Assembly: GCF_005860795.2 (NCBI RefSeq)
Contig: NZ_CP058350.1
Coordinates: 956,001-1,020,000, forward strand
From: Peteryoungia desertarenae
GTDB taxonomy: Bacteria > Pseudomonadota > Alphaproteobacteria > Rhizobiales > Rhizobiaceae
Length of the DNA: 64,000 nt
Reading direction: 5' to 3'
Position 1 is the stretch's first letter. Each line of letters begins with the position of its first letter. Below are positions 19,901 through 30,112 of the stretch, in pieces. The notes beneath the pieces are model-generated. The model was not told the DNA's origin, ran no database searches, and saw only the letters and a list, made by a program, of their open reading frames with translations. A program made the translations under genes and the position numbers.

Positions 19901-20791
19901 ATGAACTGGATTACAAGTTATGTGCGCCCGCGCATCAATTCCATGCTGGGCCGACGTGATGTTCCAGATAACCTCTGGATCAAGTGCCCGGAAACGGGCG
20001 AGATGGTCTTTCACAAGGATCTCGAAGAAAACAAGTGGGTAATCCCGGCCTCCGGCTATCACATGAAGATGCCGGCAAAGGCGCGTCTTGCTGACCTGTT
20101 CGATGGTGGCCAGTATGAAGCTTTGGTCCAGCCAAAGGTGGCCCAGGATCCGCTGAAGTTCCGCGACTCCAAGAAGTACATCGACCGACTTCGCGACAGC
20201 CGGACCAAGACCGATCAGGAGGATACGATCGTCGCCGGCGTTGGTACCCTGCAAGGTATGAAACTCGTAGCCATTGTTCACGAGTTCAATTTCATGGGTG
20301 GTTCGCTCGGCATTGCCGCAGGCGAAGCGATCGTTAAGGCGTTCGAACGCGCGCTGAAGGAAAAATGCCCTGTGGTCATGTTCCCGGCCTCTGGCGGGGC
20401 GCGTATGCAGGAGGGTATTCTGTCGCTCATGCAGTTGCCGCGCACCACAGTGGTTGTCGACATGCTGAAGGAGGCGGGACTCCCGTATATCGTCGTGCTG
20501 ACAAACCCGACGACGGGCGGCGTCACTGCATCTTATGCAATGCTCGGTGATCTTCACATTGCTGAACCCGGTGCTGAGATTTGCTTTGCAGGCAAGCGCG
20601 TCATCGAGCAAACGATCCGCGAAAAGCTGCCCGAGGGTTTCCAGACGTCGGAATATCTTCTTGAGCATGGTATGATTGACATGGTGGTATCGCGCCATGA
20701 AATTCCGACTACTCTTGCGAGGGTTCTGAAAATCCTGACCAAGGCCCCGGCCAACGACACCGGAATAACCCTCGCTGCTCCGGAAAAGTAG
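19901..20791 (+). CDS. accD: Acetyl-CoA carboxylase carboxyltransferase beta subunit
   Basis: Transfers carboxyl from carboxybiotin to acetyl-CoA, with AccA. The 296-residue product begins [17 protein letters not shown]. The crotonase-fold core has [34 protein letters not shown] and [12 protein letters not shown]. Where E. coli AccD has a four-cysteine zinc ribbon, only one cysteine remains ([10 protein letters not shown]). It has a good ribosome-binding site (caggagtaagccac) 38 bases after trpA, so it is probably co-transcribed with trpFBA, as in other rhizobia. Confidence 0.95.
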   Translation: MNWITSYVRPRINSMLGRRDVPDNLWIKCPETGEMVFHKDLEENKWVIPASGYHMKMPAKARLADLFDGGQYEALVQPKVAQDPLKFRDSKKYIDRLRDSRTKTDQEDTIVAGVGTLQGMKLVAIVHEFNFMGGSLGIAAGEAIVKAFERALKEKCPVVMFPASGGARMQEGILSLMQLPRTTVVVDMLKEAGLPYIVVLTNPTTGGVTASYAMLGDLHIAEPGAEICFAGKRVIEQTIREKLPEGFQTSEYLLEHGMIDMVVSRHEIPTTLARVLKILTKAPANDTGITLAAPEK

Positions 20792-20851
20792 TCCGCCTGA
20801 TTGATTGGGCGCTGTTGCGCCCTCTATCGGCCCGCTATTGGAATGATCAGG

Positions 20852-22195
20852 ATGATAGCCCCAACCGCCAGTTTGGCTGAAGCTGAAATCGACAAGCTGA
20901 TGGGGCTGCATCCGAAAGGGTTTGATCTGTCATTGGACAGGATCAGGCACCTTCTGGAAGTACTCGGCAACCCGCAGGACAGGCTTCCGCCGGTGGTCCA
21001 TATCGCCGGCACCAACGGCAAGGGCTCGGCCACAGCGTTCTGCCGTGCTCTTCTCGAGGCCCAGGGCCTTGCCGTTCATGTGCACACGTCACCCCATCTC
21101 GTCCGTTGGCATGAACGCTACCGCATAGGCGTCCGCGGAGGACCGAGCCAGCTGGTTGATGACGAGAGATTCGCTGATGCATTGCGGCGTGTTGCAGCGG
21201 CCAATGGCGGAGGAATGATCACGGTTTTCGAGATCCTGACAGCCGTCACCTTCCTCCTGTTTTCGGAAGCCCCCGCCGACGCAGTGATCCTCGAAGTGGG
21301 GTTGGGTGGCCGATTTGACGCAACAAACGTGATTGATCGCCCAGCCGTCTGCGTGATCCAGCCCATTTCCCTTGATCATCAGGCCTATCTGGGTGATCGG
21401 GTCGAACTGATCGCCGCCGAAAAAGCTGGGATCATGAAGCGGGCAGCCCCGGTAGTCATCGGCCATCAGGAATTCGACAGTGCACGCGAAGTTCTTGTAT
21501 CCACGGCCGAACGGCTGAATTGCCCGGTCACCGTCTTCGGACAGGATTTCCTCGCCTATGAGGAATTCGGCAGACTGATCTATCAGGACGAGACGGGTCT
21601 GATGGATCTTCCTCTTCCCCGGCTTCCCGGTCGCCATCAATTGGGCAATGCAGCAACGGCAATCCGCGCCGTGAAGGCTGCAGGCTTCACGGTGACTGAC
21701 TCAATCGCCGAGCAGGCTATGTTGAATGTCGAGTGGCCCGGCCGCCTTCAGCGTTTGGCACATGGAAATCTTGTTTCAATCGCGCCGAAGGGCGCAGAAA
21801 TCTGGCTCGATGGCGGCCATAATCCGGGTGCCGGAGAAGTGATAGCCGAAGCCATGGCGGCGATGGAGGAAAGACAGTCACGACCGCTTCATCTGATTAT
21901 CGGCATGATCAATACCAAGGATCCGCTTGGATATTTTCGCGCATTCTCGGGGATCGCTCAGGACGTCTATACGGTGCCGATCGAGGGTTCGGATGTTGGT
22001 CTGGACCCGGTGGCCCTGGCCCTGTCTGCGTCGGACGCCGGATTGACGGCGCGACCTGCGGGGTCTTTGAGCGAAGCATTGCGCTCCATCGCGGAAACCT
22101 ATGCGGAAGATGCAGTCGCCCCCCGGATCATGTTCGGGGGATCGCTCTATCTTGCGGGCAATGTGCTCGCTCAAAACGGGACGATCCCGACATGA
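20852..22195 (+). CDS. folC: Folylpolyglutamate synthase / dihydrofolate synthase
   Basis: Adds glutamate to dihydropteroate and to folates. The product is 447 residues from the ATG at 20852 (MIAPTASLAEAEIDKL), chosen because a GGA lies nine bases upstream; ATG 20843 is the alternative. The Mur-ligase P-loop AGTNGKGSA lies near residue 54. HTSPHLVRWHERYRI, LEVGLGGRFDATN, ISLDHQAYLG and WLDGGHNPGA are all diagnostic. It ends the trp-accD-folC run and converges on trxA across a shared terminator. Confidence 0.93.
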   Translation: MIAPTASLAEAEIDKLMGLHPKGFDLSLDRIRHLLEVLGNPQDRLPPVVHIAGTNGKGSATAFCRALLEAQGLAVHVHTSPHLVRWHERYRIGVRGGPSQLVDDERFADALRRVAAANGGGMITVFEILTAVTFLLFSEAPADAVILEVGLGGRFDATNVIDRPAVCVIQPISLDHQAYLGDRVELIAAEKAGIMKRAAPVVIGHQEFDSAREVLVSTAERLNCPVTVFGQDFLAYEEFGRLIYQDETGLMDLPLPRLPGRHQLGNAATAIRAVKAAGFTVTDSIAEQAMLNVEWPGRLQRLAHGNLVSIAPKGAEIWLDGGHNPGAGEVIAEAMAAMEERQSRPLHLIIGMINTKDPLGYFRAFSGIAQDVYTVPIEGSDVGLDPVALALSASDAGLTARPAGSLSEALRSIAETYAEDAVAPRIMFGGSLYLAGNVLAQNGTIPT

Positions 22196-22196
22196 A

Positions 22197-22218
22197 AAAG
22201 CCCGGCGAACCGGGCTTT
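22197..22218. terminator. Bidirectional terminator between folC and trxA
   Basis: A perfect 9-bp stem aaagcccgg / ccgggcttt with a cgaa tetraloop has A-rich and T-rich flanks. It begins 1 base after the folC stop. Confidence 0.85.
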
Positions 22219-22243
22219 CATCGACTTCAGAAGTCAAAAGAGA

Positions 22244-22564
22244 TCAGGCTGCGCCTGCTATCCAGCTCGACAGCGCAGTCTTCGGTGCGGCACCAACCTT
22301 GATATCGGCAACCTCACCGCCCTTGAAGACAGCCAGTGTCGGGATAGAGCGAACACCGAACTGAGCAGCCAGTTCCGGGTTTTCATCAATGTTCAGCTTG
22401 GCAATCTTCACCTTGCCCGCCAGTTCATTGGAAATCTCTTCGAGGGCTGGCGCAATCATCTTGCAGGGGCCACACCATTCTGCCCAGAAATCAACGACAA
22501 CCGGCTCACCGGCCTTCAGCACTTCTGCTTCGAAATTGGACTTGTCGACTTTCACGGTAGCCAT
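22244..22564 (-). CDS. trxA: Thioredoxin
   Basis: Cytosolic disulfide reductase. The start at 22564 gives 106 residues with the active site WCGPC (Cys31, Cys34), the buried Asp25 in VVVDFWAEW and the cis-proline in [12 protein letters not shown]. An upstream in-frame extension lacks similarity. It lies 73 bases downstream of addA on the same strand and may have its own promoter in that gap. Confidence 0.97.
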   Translation of the reverse strand: MATVKVDKSNFEAEVLKAGEPVVVDFWAEWCGPCKMIAPALEEISNELAGKVKIAKLNIDENPELAAQFGVRSIPTLAVFKGGEVADIKVGAAPKTALSSWIAGAA

Positions 22565-22637
22565 TGGGCTCTCCTTACAGATATTGAATTCCAGATATAT
22601 GTGTGGTGCCGGGCGGGCATTTTCAATGAGTGATATC

Positions 22638-25600
22638 TCACGATGTCTCGAGGTCGGCAAGGGATTGGCACAAGACGGCGTCCGAAAGCGGAATCACGCT
22701 TCCATTCTCTGTGTAGACAAGCATGCAATGAATGGCGCTATCTGGATAAAGAGGTTTCAGGATCTCCCTGTAGATGGCCAGTTGAGCACGATGCGCAAGC
22801 GGCACCTCCGTTTCAGTGGCAGGCACCTGCCGGTTCGTCTTGTAATCCAACACCAGGATCCGCCTGTCGAGTACGGCGAGGCGGTCGATCCGTCCCGATA
22901 CCGCGCGTAACTCTCCGCGAAGGCTCATCGTTCCCATGATGGAGACCTCCGCCTTGCTTTTTGCACCAAAGACATCGGCAAGATCGGGATGGTCGAGAAC
23001 TGACAGTACCGACTCCACCAGACCCTGCCTCTCACCGGCTGACCAGGCACCAGCTGCACGCTCCGCATAGCGTTCGGCAGCCTTGGCCCTGTCCGCTGGA
23101 GGAACGCCTGGCAGGCTTTGCAACATCCGATGGATCAGTCGTCCCCGTTGCAGCGCGATTTCGCCGGATGTCGATCTATCGAACAGGGCCGAAGCGGTAA
23201 CCACTTCGTCCTCATCCTCAATGATCAGACTGCCAGCGCCCGATGGGCTCAAGGGACGGGGCAGGGCCCTGGTAGGTGGCAGAGCCTCCAGTAGCGAAGC
23301 CGGCAAGGTCTGGCACTTTGAAGCACTCTCCGCCCGATCCTCCGCCGGCAAAACCTTCACGGGATCTTCGATCCGCCAGCTCAGGCCGGTCCATGACCCG
23401 TCCGGCCCTGAAAACTCTGCCGGTTTGCAGCGGCTTTCATCCTTGGACAGCGCTGTAGACACCATGCGGTGCCAGATCTCACCCGTATCCTGAACGCCGC
23501 GATAGCCACAAATGACCAACCTGTCAGCGGCTCGCGTCATCGCGACATAAAGCAGCCGGCGATACTCTTCCTCGGTTGCGATCTGTCTGGCTGCCGTATC
23601 CTCTTCAATCACCGAGTTGGAGAGTGCTTTCGATGGTAGCCAGACGGGCAGCGCCAGGCGATCAGGCCTATCATCCAGGAGGCGCAGCTTCGAAAGATGG
23701 CTGTGATTGAAGGCTTTCGAGCCTCCATCCACGAGGAAGACCACCGGCGCCTCAAGACCCTTGGACGCATGCACCGTCATGATGCGCACCTCGTCCCGCT
23801 CCTTGTCCTGCTCACGCTTCACTTCTGGCGCTTCAAGTTCGAGCGTCGAAACAAAGGCCTGGAGACCTGGCAGACTGGCAGTTTCGAAGGACAGGGCAAA
23901 GGTCAGGAACTCATCGAGAATATCGCTGACTTCGCCTCCAAGCCGCGCAAGATAGGCCTTGCGCCCGCCATGAACGCCAAGCACCCGGGCATAGAAGTCA
24001 TGTGCCGAGTAACGCGCAGCCATGCTCAGAAAAAGCTCAAGCGTCTGGACGGTCTTGGTCCAGTTCGAGCCCGACTTGTCCTTCATGTTTTGCAGTCGTA
24101 CCCAGAGCGATTCGTCCCGCTTTCTATAGGCGGCGAGTTCAAAAAGCTGATCTTCAGAGTGATTGAACAGGGGGCTTTTCAGGAGAGCCGCAAGTGAGAG
24201 ATCATCCGCTGGCAACAGGACGAAACGCCCGAGTGCGAGCAGGTCCTGCACGGCAATATGGGATGTCAGCTTCAGGCGGTCGGCCCCGGCGACCGGGATA
24301 TTGCCGTTGCGCTTCAAGGCCCGCGTCAGAGCGTTGACGAAACTGTCGCGCTTGCGGACCAGAACCAGAATGTCACCCGGCCGGATCGGGCGCTCCTTGC
24401 CGTCTTCGATAACGGTCTCGCGACCGATCATTTCGCCGATTCGGTAAGCCATCCGTCGCGCGAGGATGGCAGAAGGTGCGCTTTCCGGAGTCGAATCGAA
24501 GGGCGCTGTCCAGTCCTCGTCGCGCACCTGTTTCTCGGCGATGATCAGATCCCAGACGTCGACCGTACCGGGATGGCCTGTCCGGTTCGACATGTGCTCG
24601 ATTTGATCGCCCGAAGGGCTAAGCCCCCTGGCATTATCGGGAACGCTGAAAACCTGGTCCACCGCAGAGAGCACTGTGGCCGTAGATCTGAAGGACAATG
24701 GCAGCCGGATGCTGCTGAACAACTGTCCGCCCTGGGCAACCGCCTTGGCGGTTTCCCCAGCCTCCAGCGAAAAGCGCTCGGGTCTTGCCCCCTGAAAGGA
24801 GTAGATCGACTGCTTCTCATCCCCGACCGCAAAGAAGGTCCGCAAACTGTCCCTTGCGCCTTCGCCGACAAAGAAATCCTCGCGCAGCGAACGGATCACC
24901 GACCATTGGACCGGACTGGTATCTTGCGCCTCATCCACAAGGATGTGGTCAATGCCCTGATCCAGCTTGTAATGCACCCAGGCACCGACATCGGCGCGCA
25001 TGAGAAGATCAGCGGTCCGGGCAATCAGATCCTCGAAATCGAGCTGCGACCGGCGCTTCTTCAGGGCTTCGTAGTCTTCATCCAATCGCGTGGCGAGGAC
25101 GAGAGCGGTACGTGTGGCCTTATACATCCGGAAGATCCGCAGCCGGTCCCGAATGATGACAAAGTGGTCACGGGCCGCAATTACAGCGTCCTTGAGTGCC
25201 GGCGCAACCTTGGTCATGGCCGCTGCAATCAGGGTGCTGTCTGCTTTCGGAGCCTCGGACGCCGTCAGGAAAGCCGTTTCCAGATGTCGGAATCGCAGGA
25301 GCGGGTTCTCTTCGGCATTTGCCAGTGCAAGGGCATCGGCTATGGCGCGAACCTTTTCGCCTGCCTTCTCCGCCGCTAGCTCGATATACTGTGTCAGTTC
25401 AGAGCCTGCGAGACCTGCCATAGGCCAGCCGGAAGCCGCGATGCTCTCTTCGGTCTCTTCCTCACTAAGCGACAGGCGTTTGCGCAGCACCTGTTCCATC
25501 CCGCCTTGACGTTCGGCAGCCGCTCGAAACCGGCGTATCGCCAGCCGATTGGCCACGATATCGGACAAAAGCACTTCGAGCCCCGTGTCGTCCGCAATCG

Positions 25601-26192
25601 ACAGCACCTCGGCAAAGGCTTCCGCGAGTTCTTCATTGTCCTCGGACGATGTTGCCGTCAGCAGCGAGCGGCGTGCTTCTGCCAGCACGGCTGTCGCGGC
25701 CCGATCATCGAGAACAGAGAAATGGCCGGCGACATTGGCCTCCAGCGGAAACTGGTGCAGCAGCGCTTCGCAAAACGCGTGGATTGTCTGGATCTTTAAT
25801 CCGCCTGGCGTTTCCAGGGCGCGCGCAAACAGTCTTCGTGCTTTCGCCAGCGTCTCTCGATCGGGCTCTATGCGCTCAATCTGATAGATGCGCTTTGCCA
25901 GCTCCTCGTCCGTCAGCGTCACCCAGGCTGCCAGCCGGTCAAAGACGCGGTTCGACATTTCTGATGCGGCAGCCTTCGTATAGGTCAGGCACAGAATCGA
26001 GGAGGGGCGCGCACCCGCCAGAAGTAGCCGGATGACTCGTTGTGTGAGCACATGGGTCTTGCCGGAACCCGCATTGGCCGACACCCAGGCCGAGCGTTCG
26101 GGATGCGATGCCGTTGATTGCTGCAAGGTCGTCCAGTCAAGCCATTGAGACGAATTGGAGCCGGGGGAGGGTGACGTGACCTCAGTCGTCAT
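22638..26192 (-). CDS. addA: AddA helicase-nuclease subunit (double-strand break repair)
   Basis: UvrD-type 3'-5' helicase with a C-terminal RecB-family nuclease. With AddB it processes double-strand ends for RecA loading. The start at 26192 gives 1184 residues. Walker [13 protein letters not shown] is near residue 41. Helicase motifs include [29 protein letters not shown] and [16 protein letters not shown]. The nuclease motif VLDYKTNR lies near residue 1110. The start overlaps the addB stop by 11 bases, the usual addB-addA coupling. Confidence 0.95.
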   Translation of the reverse strand: MTTEVTSPSPGSNSSQWLDWTTLQQSTASHPERSAWVSANAGSGKTHVLTQRVIRLLLAGARPSSILCLTYTKAAASEMSNRVFDRLAAWVTLTDEELAKRIYQIERIEPDRETLAKARRLFARALETPGGLKIQTIHAFCEALLHQFPLEANVAGHFSVLDDRAATAVLAEARRSLLTATSSEDNEELAEAFAEVLSIADDTGLEVLLSDIVANRLAIRRFRAAAERQGGMEQVLRKRLSLSEEETEESIAASGWPMAGLAGSELTQYIELAAEKAGEKVRAIADALALANAEENPLLRFRHLETAFLTASEAPKADSTLIAAAMTKVAPALKDAVIAARDHFVIIRDRLRIFRMYKATRTALVLATRLDEDYEALKKRRSQLDFEDLIARTADLLMRADVGAWVHYKLDQGIDHILVDEAQDTSPVQWSVIRSLREDFFVGEGARDSLRTFFAVGDEKQSIYSFQGARPERFSLEAGETAKAVAQGGQLFSSIRLPLSFRSTATVLSAVDQVFSVPDNARGLSPSGDQIEHMSNRTGHPGTVDVWDLIIAEKQVRDEDWTAPFDSTPESAPSAILARRMAYRIGEMIGRETVIEDGKERPIRPGDILVLVRKRDSFVNALTRALKRNGNIPVAGADRLKLTSHIAVQDLLALGRFVLLPADDLSLAALLKSPLFNHSEDQLFELAAYRKRDESLWVRLQNMKDKSGSNWTKTVQTLELFLSMAARYSAHDFYARVLGVHGGRKAYLARLGGEVSDILDEFLTFALSFETASLPGLQAFVSTLELEAPEVKREQDKERDEVRIMTVHASKGLEAPVVFLVDGGSKAFNHSHLSKLRLLDDRPDRLALPVWLPSKALSNSVIEEDTAARQIATEEEYRRLLYVAMTRAADRLVICGYRGVQDTGEIWHRMVSTALSKDESRCKPAEFSGPDGSWTGLSWRIEDPVKVLPAEDRAESASKCQTLPASLLEALPPTRALPRPLSPSGAGSLIIEDEDEVVTASALFDRSTSGEIALQRGRLIHRMLQSLPGVPPADRAKAAERYAERAAGAWSAGERQGLVESVLSVLDHPDLADVFGAKSKAEVSIMGTMSLRGELRAVSGRIDRLAVLDRRILVLDYKTNRQVPATETEVPLAHRAQLAIYREILKPLYPDSAIHCMLVYTENGSVIPLSDAVLCQSLADLETS

Positions 26193-29100
26193 GGCCGACC
26201 TCCTCGATATCTGCGGTCGACCATTCGGCAACACGCGCCAGATGGTCGTATTCGCCACCATAGTCCTGCTGCTGGAAAGGCATCAGCCTCGACACATACC
26301 CTCTTTGACCGCTGTGGAGCGACTGGACGAATTTTGCCAGTTCCTCGATGGCCTGTGTTGCGAGATCGAGTGCCGATTTCTTGTTGTCACCGCGTCCGGT
26401 CAGCTCATTGTTGACCGTATCGGGCGAGAAGCGATCCAGCGGCCTGAGACGCACATAGATCAGATTGAGTGGTGTCATCGGATCGAGTTCGCGAAAACCA
26501 CCCTGCTGGAGTACGGCTGCTTCGAGGGCCAGTTGAGGGTCAAGCAAAACGCGCGCCTGCTGGACGCTCGGCGCAAGCCCTGTCTTGTAGTCGATGATAT
26601 CGGCATAGCCACCGGCGCGTATGTCGATCCGGTCGGCAACACCTGTGAGCGTCAGTCCGATCAGCGCAATCTCCGCCCGGGCCGGTACCTCGGTGTGGGA
26701 CTTCAGGATTTCTGGCCTGCGTTGTCTTTCCCATCGGATGAAGGCGTCGGCAACGCCGTAGAACCTTTGCCGCCAGATGATCTCAACATGGAGAGGCAAT
26801 TCCTCCCGCAGGAATTCCTCGTCTGCAATCACACACATCCGGTGTACGGCATCCGCCAGCAGCGGATCATGGCCCTCGCGAACGAAGCGTTCGACGATCC
26901 TGTGATAGAGCGTACCACGTTCCGCTGCCCCCGGATCCTGGTTGAACATGTCGACCGGATCGAGCCTGAGGATCCGCCTCGCATAGGTCGCATACGGATC
27001 GCGCCGGAAGCGGCTGACTTCGCTGAAGGAGAAGGAGCGAGGTTGCAGTTCGACCGGCGGCTTTGGGGCAGGCCGTTGCGCTGCCGGTTGGCTATCACCC
27101 TCATCCAGCAATTCGGCATAGTCGCGGTAAACCTCGCCGCGTGCCCGCATCTGCTTCTCGACCTCCGGTCCGATCAGGGCCGTCAGCCTCTGGAGCCAGC
27201 GGGATGCAACGGTCGGCGCCGATCCCTGTCGAAGGGACCGTGAATAGATCAGCCTGCGCGTGCCACAGGCCATCTCGAAGTCATGGGCAACCTGGCCGAT
27301 CCGCCGTTCTGGCGGCTCAAGACCGATTTCGGTCTTCATCATCCGTGACAGGAACGGATTATTGGTCGTCTGGCTCGGCCACGAGCCTTCATTCATCCCG
27401 GCCAGGACCAAGCTATCCATATGCTGGAGGCGAGCCTCAAGTGTACCGAAAATGAAGACGCGCGGGTGCCGCATGGCCTTCGGCTTGACGGCCTGACCGG
27501 CCATGAGAGCCGCAAGGATGTCGATCCATTCTGGCCCGTCCGCCTCGATCTGGCCGTCGGTGGCTATAACCTCGCCGAGAAGTTCCGCCAGCTTTTCGCC
27601 GCCCGGCTGACCCCAAAGCTCCGAAAGATCCCCGGTACTGTCTCCCGCAATCGCTTCCAGCGCCTTTCCGGTCCGCGTCGCCCAGTCCTTGAGCGTCAGC
27701 CGGTTGGACAGGATCCGGCCATCGCTGTGTCGCACCAGAACGCCAACCAGTGGTTCGAGCGCCCGGCTCACCGCACGAGCAAGAAGCCTGGCATCGGCCA
27801 AAACCTCTTCCCCGAATGACTGGCGCCACTGTGGCGGGTGACGATCACTGGCATGGGCAATCAGTGCCCGGTCAAGCATCGCCTCAAGATTGCCGAGGTC
27901 GATACCTTCCGTGCTGCCGCGAAGAGCGAAGGTTTCAAGCGCTACCGCCGCTGCCTTGGCGCGAGCAGGCGCAAGTCCGAAAAGAGCCAGCGGATGTTTT
28001 ATCAGTGAAACGGCTGCGACCGGATCACCGGGCCTCAGACAGGCCTCGACAAGGGTCTGGCAAAGGATCGCCTGCTGTGTGCTTGTCAGCGGCGTACCGG
28101 CCGAGTCATCCGCATCGATCCCGAAGCGTGCCAGCTCCGCCATGATCCTTCGGGCAAGCGCGCGGTCCGGTGTAATTACCCCTACAAGGCTCTCACCCTC
28201 CTCTCCCTTGTCCTCAAGCGCCAGCCGTAGGGCAATCGCAATAGCAACCGCTTCTTGTCGCTCATTTGCGGTCTCGATCAGCGCCACATCGGCAAAGGCA
28301 CGTTCGATACGTGCGGTGCCGAAGCTCTCCCGCCACTCCCGCCAGCTATCGGTCGCTTCGGCAGGAGCCATGGCACGAGAAATGATTTCCGATCGGTCCC
28401 CAAGGTCAGGGGCCACCATTTGCAGCGTTTGCACATCCTCTCGGGTGATCTTGAGATCCCTCAAAAGATGGGCAAGCCCATATTGCGGATGTCCTCTGAC
28501 TGCCGGGTCCGGCTGCAGTGGCCGCGTTGTTCGATCATCGAGCTTCTGCCAATCGGCTTCCGGCATCGACAGATCAAGGCCCGGCAGAACAACGACGCCC
28601 TCCTTGCATTCTGCAATTGCGCAAATCAAATCTGCCGCAGCAGGAATCGATCCGGTCGAGCCGGCAACGATGACCGGGCCACGCACGCCATGGGTCCGGA
28701 TCCGCTCGGCCTCAGCCCGCAGGACCGCATCACGATGTCGGGCAGGCGATGAGCGTGCCAGTTCTTCCAGCCGGGCTGGCCAGAAGGCTGTTGCAATTTT
28801 TAAAAATTCGGTCGTCAGCTTCCACCACGAGGCAAAATCCTGCGCGGGAAGATCTTCAAGCTTTTTCCAGTCTGCACCTTCTGTCTCGGCGGCTTCGATT
28901 AGTTCCGTCAGTGCCTTTGCCAGCCAGACGGCGTCCGCCGGACTGGCGGGTGCCACGAGCGGCGTATCGAAATGGATGGAGCGAACGATGTCAGGAAGCG
29001 TATTGCGCCACGCCAGTATCAGTCGTGCCAGTTCCAGGAGCATGACCGTTCCGCTCACCGGCGGAGCAAGATCCATGAGGGAAGGGGATGCTTCCTCCAT

Positions 29101-29373
29101 GAAGCCGCTATCCTCATCGGTTTCACCCAGAGGGTGGATCTGCGGCAGGATCGCCGATTGTCCCCCCAGAAGGTCGACGAACTCCGAACGCAGGACACGG
29201 GCTGCACGACGCGTCGGTACGAGAATGGTTACATGGGCAAGCGAAAGCGGATCTGACGGATCATAGCGAAACCCGGGCGCAAGCCGGCCTTCCAGCAGTG
29301 ATGTAGCCAGAACCTTGAGAAACCGCAGGCCGGGTGGAATTGTCAGGACTCTTGGGGTGCCGGCGATCCCCAT
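26182..29373 (-). CDS. addB: AddB nuclease subunit (double-strand break repair)
   Basis: Partner of AddA in end resection. The start at 29373 (MGIAGTPRVLTIPP) gives 1063 residues, the alphaproteobacterial type. The N-terminal helicase-like region begins with VTILVPTRRAARVLRSEF, which lacks a GxGKT loop, consistent with a non-motor subunit. The C-terminal RecB-type nuclease has RGTLYHRIVERF and ADIIDYKTGLAP near residue 940. No cysteine cluster of the Bacillus AddB iron-sulfur type is visible. The start overlaps the stop of the nucleotidyltransferase by one base (TAATG). Confidence 0.93.
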   Translation of the reverse strand: MGIAGTPRVLTIPPGLRFLKVLATSLLEGRLAPGFRYDPSDPLSLAHVTILVPTRRAARVLRSEFVDLLGGQSAILPQIHPLGETDEDSGFMEEASPSLMDLAPPVSGTVMLLELARLILAWRNTLPDIVRSIHFDTPLVAPASPADAVWLAKALTELIEAAETEGADWKKLEDLPAQDFASWWKLTTEFLKIATAFWPARLEELARSSPARHRDAVLRAEAERIRTHGVRGPVIVAGSTGSIPAAADLICAIAECKEGVVVLPGLDLSMPEADWQKLDDRTTRPLQPDPAVRGHPQYGLAHLLRDLKITREDVQTLQMVAPDLGDRSEIISRAMAPAEATDSWREWRESFGTARIERAFADVALIETANERQEAVAIAIALRLALEDKGEEGESLVGVITPDRALARRIMAELARFGIDADDSAGTPLTSTQQAILCQTLVEACLRPGDPVAAVSLIKHPLALFGLAPARAKAAAVALETFALRGSTEGIDLGNLEAMLDRALIAHASDRHPPQWRQSFGEEVLADARLLARAVSRALEPLVGVLVRHSDGRILSNRLTLKDWATRTGKALEAIAGDSTGDLSELWGQPGGEKLAELLGEVIATDGQIEADGPEWIDILAALMAGQAVKPKAMRHPRVFIFGTLEARLQHMDSLVLAGMNEGSWPSQTTNNPFLSRMMKTEIGLEPPERRIGQVAHDFEMACGTRRLIYSRSLRQGSAPTVASRWLQRLTALIGPEVEKQMRARGEVYRDYAELLDEGDSQPAAQRPAPKPPVELQPRSFSFSEVSRFRRDPYATYARRILRLDPVDMFNQDPGAAERGTLYHRIVERFVREGHDPLLADAVHRMCVIADEEFLREELPLHVEIIWRQRFYGVADAFIRWERQRRPEILKSHTEVPARAEIALIGLTLTGVADRIDIRAGGYADIIDYKTGLAPSVQQARVLLDPQLALEAAVLQQGGFRELDPMTPLNLIYVRLRPLDRFSPDTVNNELTGRGDNKKSALDLATQAIEELAKFVQSLHSGQRGYVSRLMPFQQQDYGGEYDHLARVAEWSTADIEEVGHDD

Positions 29374-30107
29374 TACTTTTCGACCATTGCGAAATCGGCG
29401 AGGACCTCTTCTGCTTCGCCAATCGCCTCGGGCGTACCAACCGTTATCCAATGCCCCGTCAGTCTTTGTCCGTAAAGCCGCCCTGCAGCGATGGCCTTGT
29501 CGAAATAGATGTTGAGATTGAAGGCATCTGCCGGCGCGTCGTCCAGCAGTTGATGGGGTAGAATAAGGGCTCCGGCATAAACCACAGGGTCTGACATCCC
29601 ATCACGAAAGCGCTGAAGGTTTCCTCTGCTGCCGATTGAGAAATCCATCTTGCCATTATGCCCTGTCATGCGCTGCGGATCGACGCAGAGCATGGCAATA
29701 TCCATCCGCTCCGGATCGAAGAAGTCTGCAAGGCGTGAGAGATTGCTGGCCTGGCCCGGCGGCTCTCCCACCCAGAAAAGATCGGCATTCATGACGTAAA
29801 GGGGCTCACGCCTCAGAAAGCGAAGGCCTTGTTTCAGGCCACCACCGGAATTTAAAAGCCCGTCCCGCTCATCGGAGATCGTAATCTGCATCCGGTCGAA
29901 GCGGGAAAGATGGGCCTCCATCTGGTCGGCATGATGATGCACGTTCACGACCGCATGGGTGACACCCGCATCCGCCAAAGCGTCCAGCGCATAGTCAATC
30001 ATCGCCCTGCCGCCGATCTTCACCAGCGGTTTCGGCGTGGTATCGGTAATCGGGCGCAGGCGTGTGCCAAGGCCTGCGGCAAGTATCATGGCTTGGCGAA
30101 TGGTCAT
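29373..30107 (-). CDS. murU: Sugar-phosphate nucleotidyltransferase (MurU-like)
   Basis: Nucleotidyltransferase of the MurU type, which converts MurNAc-1-phosphate to UDP-MurNAc in peptidoglycan recycling. The start at 30107 (MTIRQAMILAAG) gives 244 residues. The signature LAAGLGTRLRPITDTTPKPL is followed by the metal-binding YVMNADLFW and a C-terminal HWITVGTPEA. It lies five bases after the TsaE-kinase fusion, whose kinase half is AmgK-like, matching the AmgK-MurU pair of Pseudomonas and Caulobacter. The exact sugar is inferred from this pairing. Confidence 0.82.
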   Translation of the reverse strand: MTIRQAMILAAGLGTRLRPITDTTPKPLVKIGGRAMIDYALDALADAGVTHAVVNVHHHADQMEAHLSRFDRMQITISDERDGLLNSGGGLKQGLRFLRREPLYVMNADLFWVGEPPGQASNLSRLADFFDPERMDIAMLCVDPQRMTGHNGKMDFSIGSRGNLQRFRDGMSDPVVYAGALILPHQLLDDAPADAFNLNIYFDKAIAAGRLYGQRLTGHWITVGTPEAIGEAEEVLADFAMVEK

Positions 30108-30112
30108 GCGGC

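Noticed and set aside
24258..25379. 373-codon open frame antisense to addA
   Set aside because: Shadow of conserved helicase sequence; no motif.
27890..29266. 458-codon open frame antisense to addB
   Set aside because: Serine- and arginine-rich translation typical of a shadow frame; addB on the other strand has clear nuclease motifs.
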